From assembly GCF_025567385.1 (NCBI RefSeq), contig NZ_JAOQJU010000010.1, positions 37,106 to 101,105 on the forward strand: 64,000 bases of DNA. The letters run 5' to 3'. Positions 60,751 through 64,000 of the stretch are shown here, in pieces (position 1 is the stretch's first letter; the number at the start of each line of letters is the position of its first letter). A model generated the notes under the pieces. The model had not been told where the DNA came from. It saw only the letters and a program-made list of their open reading frames with translations, and did not search any database. Origin of the DNA: Claveliimonas acetigenes. Its GTDB lineage: Bacteria; Bacillota; Clostridia; Lachnospirales; Lachnospiraceae. The position numbers were made by a program, and so were the translations under genes.

Positions 60751-60767
60751 TGAATGAATTTCATTCA
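60751..60767. promoter_or_regulatory. TetR-type operator at MATE promoter
   Basis: Perfect 8-bp arms TGAATGAA/TTCATTCA around one central base, 19 nt upstream of the MATE start codon. Confidence 0.65.
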
Positions 60768-60859
60768 TATAAATAAAATTTTTTTGACCACACGAATGGT
60801 GGCCTATTAAGTAAAGATTATTCAAATATTATTTTTTTCTGCTTTAGCAAGGAAACATT

Positions 60860-61417
60860 TCAAAGTCTCAAAGCATAAAGCAAAAAAGTACGAAGCCTCT
60901 TTCCCTGTTCTTCCGCATCAGCACTATTGCCCAACAAAATTCCAAGCTGTCCGTAAACACAAAAATATGCGGCAGCTTCTATATCGTCAATATGGATTTC
61001 TCCGTTAGCCTGCGCAGTCTCAAGTAGCTTAGTTACAACAGGCACCAGTTTTTCACAAACTTTTAATGATAGCTGATCGTGAAATTTTGGGTTTTCCACT
61101 CCATGGAATAGCTGGTAATAGGCATCATCGTCAGTTTCAACAGTGGCAGGCAGCCCTTCAAGAATCTGTTTGAGCGTCATATCTTTCTTAACCGTAGCAG
61201 AAAGAGCCTGCACCTGCATTGTCGCATACTGATCCACCACTTCATCAAAAAGAACTTCCTTTGATGGGAAATACCGATAACATAAGCCTTGTGCAACTCC
61301 GATTGCTTTTGCAATATCAGAGATAGATGTTTTCTCATATCCTTTTTCTTGAAATAACCGCATGGCTGTTTCAAGAATTTCTTGCTTTCGCTCCTGTGGG
61401 TCTTTCGTAATACGCAT
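60860..61417 (-). CDS. TetR/AcrR-family regulator, 185 aa
   Basis: The N-terminal TetR HTH has RKQEILETAMRLFQEKGYEK, TSISDIAKAIGVAQGLCYRY and FPSKEVLFDEV. The ligand domain follows. It lies between the MATE and methyltransferase genes. Similar palindromes precede all three genes, so it probably represses the cluster until a ligand binds. Confidence 0.93.
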   Translation of the reverse strand: MRITKDPQERKQEILETAMRLFQEKGYEKTSISDIAKAIGVAQGLCYRYFPSKEVLFDEVVDQYATMQVQALSATVKKDMTLKQILEGLPATVETDDDAYYQLFHGVENPKFHDQLSLKVCEKLVPVVTKLLETAQANGEIHIDDIEAAAYFCVYGQLGILLGNSADAEEQGKRLRTFLLYALRL

Positions 61418-61464
61418 GATTTCGCCTCCTCCTAATAAAATAGCATTTCAGATAAAAAAAGTCA

Positions 61465-61487
61465 ATGAGTGAATATCAATCATTCAA
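61465..61487. promoter_or_regulatory. TetR-type operator at the tetR promoter
   Basis: ATGAGTGAATATCAATCATTCA, an imperfect version of the palindrome at the other two promoters. It overlaps the 3' end of the methyltransferase gene. Confidence 0.5.
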
Positions 61488-62101
61488 AGGTCAGATTTTT
61501 CTCCCCAGGCAATACAAGCGGTTTTTCCTGCCTGCTCCCACTGGACATTTATGAAATACTTCTCAAACATAAAACGAATTTCCTGTTCGGAATAGATTTT
61601 CACATCACCTTCGTTACTGCGTTTCATGTAAAAATTCATAATTGTCCGTCCAATAAAAGGTTGCCAGCAATCGCCCATTAAAAAGAGCCCACCTGTTTTC
61701 AAAACCCGCTTTACCTCTGCCAGTACATTTTCCGGGGCAGGATAATGGTGGAATGAATCGTTGCAATATACAACATCAAATGTTCCATCCTGAAAGGGTA
61801 AATGCTCACTGTCTCCTAAAAGTAACTTTGCACGGTCATTTAATTTTCCTTTAGCAATTTCCAACATTTTTTCTGATAGGTCAATCCCAGTCAATGATTT
61901 TTGAGCATCCTGCTCTAAAATCATTTTTATCATTTCCCCTGTGCCACATCCTAAATCCAACGCTGAGTGATAGGAAATATCTGATAGTTTTTCCAATAGG
62001 ATTGGGTACAAAGACCGGGCGTGTTGCCCTCTCATGTCCTGGTCATAAGTTACCGCCTGTTGATTAAAGGCTTTTTTCGATTTTTGCTTTTCATTCGCCA
62101 T
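61484..62101 (-). CDS. class I SAM-dependent methyltransferase, 205 aa
   Basis: SAM-binding motif I DLGCGTGEMIKMIL, then LTGIDLSEKMLEIAKGKL, motif IV FDVVYCNDSFHHYP and LAEVKRVLKTGGLFLMGDCW. Small-molecule type (Methyltransf_11). The substrate is unknown. Its place beside MATE and TetR suggests detoxification or modification of a signal. RBS GAAAGGAGAAG. Confidence 0.88.
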   Translation of the reverse strand: MANEKQKSKKAFNQQAVTYDQDMRGQHARSLYPILLEKLSDISYHSALDLGCGTGEMIKMILEQDAQKSLTGIDLSEKMLEIAKGKLNDRAKLLLGDSEHLPFQDGTFDVVYCNDSFHHYPAPENVLAEVKRVLKTGGLFLMGDCWQPFIGRTIMNFYMKRSNEGDVKIYSEQEIRFMFEKYFINVQWEQAGKTACIAWGEKSDL

Positions 62102-62152
62102 GATATAACTTCTCCTTTCGGTAAGATCATAGCACTATATTTTGAAAAAGTC

Positions 62153-62169
62153 AATGAATAATATTCATT
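62153..62169. promoter_or_regulatory. TetR-type operator at methyltransferase promoter
   Basis: AATGAATAATATTCATT, a perfect palindrome around one central base. Same core as the sites at 60751 and 61465. Confidence 0.6.
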
Positions 62170-62210
62170 CATTTTTACTGTTAAAAAAATATTTAACATA
62201 AAGGACTGCT

Positions 62211-62339
62211 CTATCTCACAAACCTATACCTATTCCCTGCTACCGTTTCTATATACCCATCACCGTTCTTACATCTGAACTGGCTAATCATACTCGCCAC
62301 CGCTGCTCCACAATGCTCTGGATTCGCTTTCCAGACCGT
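62211..62339 (-). pseudogene. remnant of an OmpR-type winged-helix gene
   Basis: The open segment reads TVWKANPEHCGAAVASMISQ and then ends DGYIETVAGNRYRFVR. It aligns with the C-terminal half of the adjacent intact protein (AVWKECVTGCEHV ... IQTVIGRGYKFVV). It is closed upstream by TAA. A decayed paralogue or duplicate 3' fragment. Confidence 0.65.
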
Positions 62340-62354
62340 TTATATATATGATAA

Positions 62355-62395
62355 AATTCCCCGGAACAGTTCTTTTCACTACTCCGAGGGATTTT
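62355..62395 (-). terminator. terminator of winged-helix gene
   Basis: Imperfect stem TCCCTCGGA / TTCCGGGGA (minus strand) followed by ATTTTATC, directly after the stop codon. Confidence 0.6.
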
Positions 62396-62396
62396 T

Positions 62397-62714
62397 CTAT
62401 ACCACAAACTTATACCCTCTCCCGATAACGGTCTGGATCATATCCGAGTTCTTCAGTTTCTTTCTAAGCTGGCAAATCACGTTATAGACCACATGCTCGC
62501 AGCCAGTCACACACTCCTTCCAAACGGCACCGTAAATCTGTTCAGGAGAAAGCACCCAACCGGGATACTGTGTCAATAGGCAGAGGACATCAAATTCTTT
62601 GGGATACAGACTAATTTCCTCTCCGGCCAATCGAACCGTACAGCACTGTGGATCAATGGTAAGGTTTCCTCGCTGGATGACGGGCTGCCGTTCTATATTC
62701 ATTCGCAGTAACAT
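62397..62714 (-). CDS. stand-alone OmpR-type winged-helix protein, 105 aa
   Basis: LTIDPQCCTVRLAGEEISLY PKEFDVLCLLTQYPGWVLS, then VVYNVICQLRKKLKNSD and TVIGRGYKFVV. This is the DNA-binding effector domain of response regulators without a receiver domain. The gene has its own ribosome site (TTAGGAGGGCGTCA), so it is likely expressed as a short protein. Target unknown, perhaps the adjacent efflux gene. Confidence 0.8.
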   Translation of the reverse strand: MLLRMNIERQPVIQRGNLTIDPQCCTVRLAGEEISLYPKEFDVLCLLTQYPGWVLSPEQIYGAVWKECVTGCEHVVYNVICQLRKKLKNSDMIQTVIGRGYKFVV

Positions 62715-62742
62715 TGACGCCCTCCTAATTTCCTATTCCCAT

Positions 62743-63942
62743 TTAAAAATTCTTCTGTTCCCTAGAAATCATCTTTGCTTTTGCCGCAGATAATTCCTTA
62801 TGGAGATGCGATGCCATAAACACCGTGATCACCGCAGAAAGAACATCCGCAATCGGCTGTGCATAAAGAATGCCATTAAGCCCCCAAAGCACTGGAAGAA
62901 TCAGAATAACTGGTACAAAGCAGATCCCCTGCCTGCAAGCACCGAGAATAAATCCGGCCGTCCCTTTACCAAGTGCAAGGAACAAAGAGGAATATACTGT
63001 ATAAAATCCAAACAGCATAAATGAAAAACCATTTGCTATGAGCGATCTTTGACCGACAGAAATCATCTCTGCATTGCCGTCTGTAAACTGGGAAATAATT
63101 TGTGTGGAAAATACGGCCATTAGCAATCCCACAATTACACAGAAAATCGTTGACCACAGGATTGATGTTTTAATAGCCTCCTGCAAACGATCAAACTTCT
63201 TCGCCCCATAACTAAATCCTGCAATCGGCTGGAATCCTTTTAAGAAGCCAAATACCACCAATGTTCCCATTGATGTAACTCTGGTAACTGCTCCCATTCC
63301 GGCAATCACAGAATCCCCATACCCATTTGCAGCACGATTTATAAAAGCAATAGACAGACTGGTAAGAAGCTGGAACGTCAGCGTTGGGACACCGATTTTC
63401 AATATCTCTGCCATCATCTGTTTTGTGGGAGCGAACTCTCTCGCGCTGAAGGTAAACGCACTCTTTTTCCGCAATACATAGGTCAAATAGACAAGTGTAG
63501 AAACAAACTGTGAAATAGCTGTAGCAACAGCAGCTCCGGCAACTCCTAATTCAAACACATAAATAAAGATCGGATCTAAGGCTATGTTCAATATGGCTCC
63601 CAACAGCAAGGCACACATCGTTGTTTTCGCTGCCCCTTCGCTTGTGACTATATTATTCATAGTCACATTAAACACATTGAAAATACATGAAATCACATAA
63701 ATCCTCGCGTATGTCAGCGCATAAGGCATGATCGTATCGGTTGCTCCTAATAGCGTTAAAATCGGTTTCAGGAAGATAGTCGCAAGAATAATGATAATTG
63801 CCCCAACTAAAACACTGCTATACAGCGCTGTACTTGCGACCTTATTCGCAGTATCTTTGTCTCCACGTCCTAGCAGCCTTGAAAGATAAGATGCAGCTCC
63901 GTTACCAAACATCAGACTGATTTTGTCAAGATTAGTTGACAC
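62743..63942 (-). CDS. MATE-family efflux transporter, N-terminally short (399 aa)
   Basis: Begins at GTG 63942 (STNLDKISLMFGNGAASYLS). Full MATE pumps have about 50 more residues before the MFGNGAASYLSR segment. The second half is complete (GAVTRVTSMGTLVVFGFLKG, PIAGFSYGAKKFDR). The upstream sequence does not look like a MATE N-terminus, so the gene has probably been truncated by a rearrangement at about 63930. It may be non-functional. Confidence 0.8.
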   Translation of the reverse strand: MSTNLDKISLMFGNGAASYLSRLLGRGDKDTANKVASTALYSSVLVGAIIIILATIFLKPILTLLGATDTIMPYALTYARIYVISCIFNVFNVTMNNIVTSEGAAKTTMCALLLGAILNIALDPIFIYVFELGVAGAAVATAISQFVSTLVYLTYVLRKKSAFTFSAREFAPTKQMMAEILKIGVPTLTFQLLTSLSIAFINRAANGYGDSVIAGMGAVTRVTSMGTLVVFGFLKGFQPIAGFSYGAKKFDRLQEAIKTSILWSTIFCVIVGLLMAVFSTQIISQFTDGNAEMISVGQRSLIANGFSFMLFGFYTVYSSLFLALGKGTAGFILGACRQGICFVPVILILPVLWGLNGILYAQPIADVLSAVITVFMASHLHKELSAAKAKMISREQKNF

Positions 63943-64000
63943 ATTTTCCTCAAGGATTTTGTACCCTATGCTGCTTCTTTCAGGGAATCATAGTATTGCT

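Larger units (their letters stand above)
62102..62396. other. intergenic region between methyltransferase and winged-helix genes
   Basis: Holds the operator (62153-62169), the decayed winged-helix remnant (62211-62339) and a terminator. No intact gene. Confidence 0.7.

Overview
The window reads as a low-to-mid GC Firmicutes chromosome segment, most likely a gut clostridium of the Lachnospiraceae type. The basis is strong AGGAGG ribosome sites, DUF2800/DUF2815/PolA phage modules, Tn916-like regulators, a KTR-type zinc protein and MATE/TetR cargo. It is almost entirely a nest of mobile elements, and two runs of N (714-1004 and 8543-8824) break genes.

Left part (1-10.1 kb): the early-replication module of a first phage-like element, all on the minus strand. 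It carries an XRE regulator (9283-9729), a sigma-like protein, a DUF4406-like protein, an HNH/AP2 homing endonuclease split by an IS3-family insertion (4658-5866, 3-bp target duplication), a DUF2800 nuclease-like protein, a DUF2815 single-strand-binding-like protein and a PolA-type DNA polymerase.

Middle (about 10.15-53.16 kb): a nearly complete siphovirus prophage, flanked by a 16-bp direct repeat (10146-10161 and 53146-53161). It is transcribed leftward, with early genes at the right: an HTH protein, small membrane proteins, an HUH replication initiator, PcfK/PcfJ-like proteins, SSB, ASCH and HNH proteins and a RinA-like late activator. The terminase, portal, protease, capsid, connector, tail and lysis genes follow, and the lysogeny genes lie at the left end. 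No phage integrase of tyrosine or serine type is visible. The only candidate for phage mobility is an IS30-family transposase at the end of the lysogeny operon. The tail-fibre gene is the target of a diversity-generating retroelement (DGR): a variable repeat in its 3' end, a template repeat and a reverse transcriptase. All 17 TR/VR differences fall on template adenines. A RIT element (three tyrosine recombinases, 34-bp perfect terminal inverted repeats, 28148-32596) sits on the opposite strand between the tail-assembly-chaperone and tape-measure genes.

Right part (53.2-64 kb): first the regulatory end of the interrupted outer element (XRE repressor with TTGAATT boxes). Next come remnants of an integrative conjugative element: a metalloprotease-like protein, a DUF3825-like protein, a Tn916-type HTH protein, a broken sigma factor, 99-bp tandem repeats and a KTR protein. 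Last is a cargo block of MATE efflux pump, TetR regulator and SAM methyltransferase with shared palindromic operators, followed by a winged-helix protein with a decayed paralogue and a second MATE pump with a truncated N-terminus.
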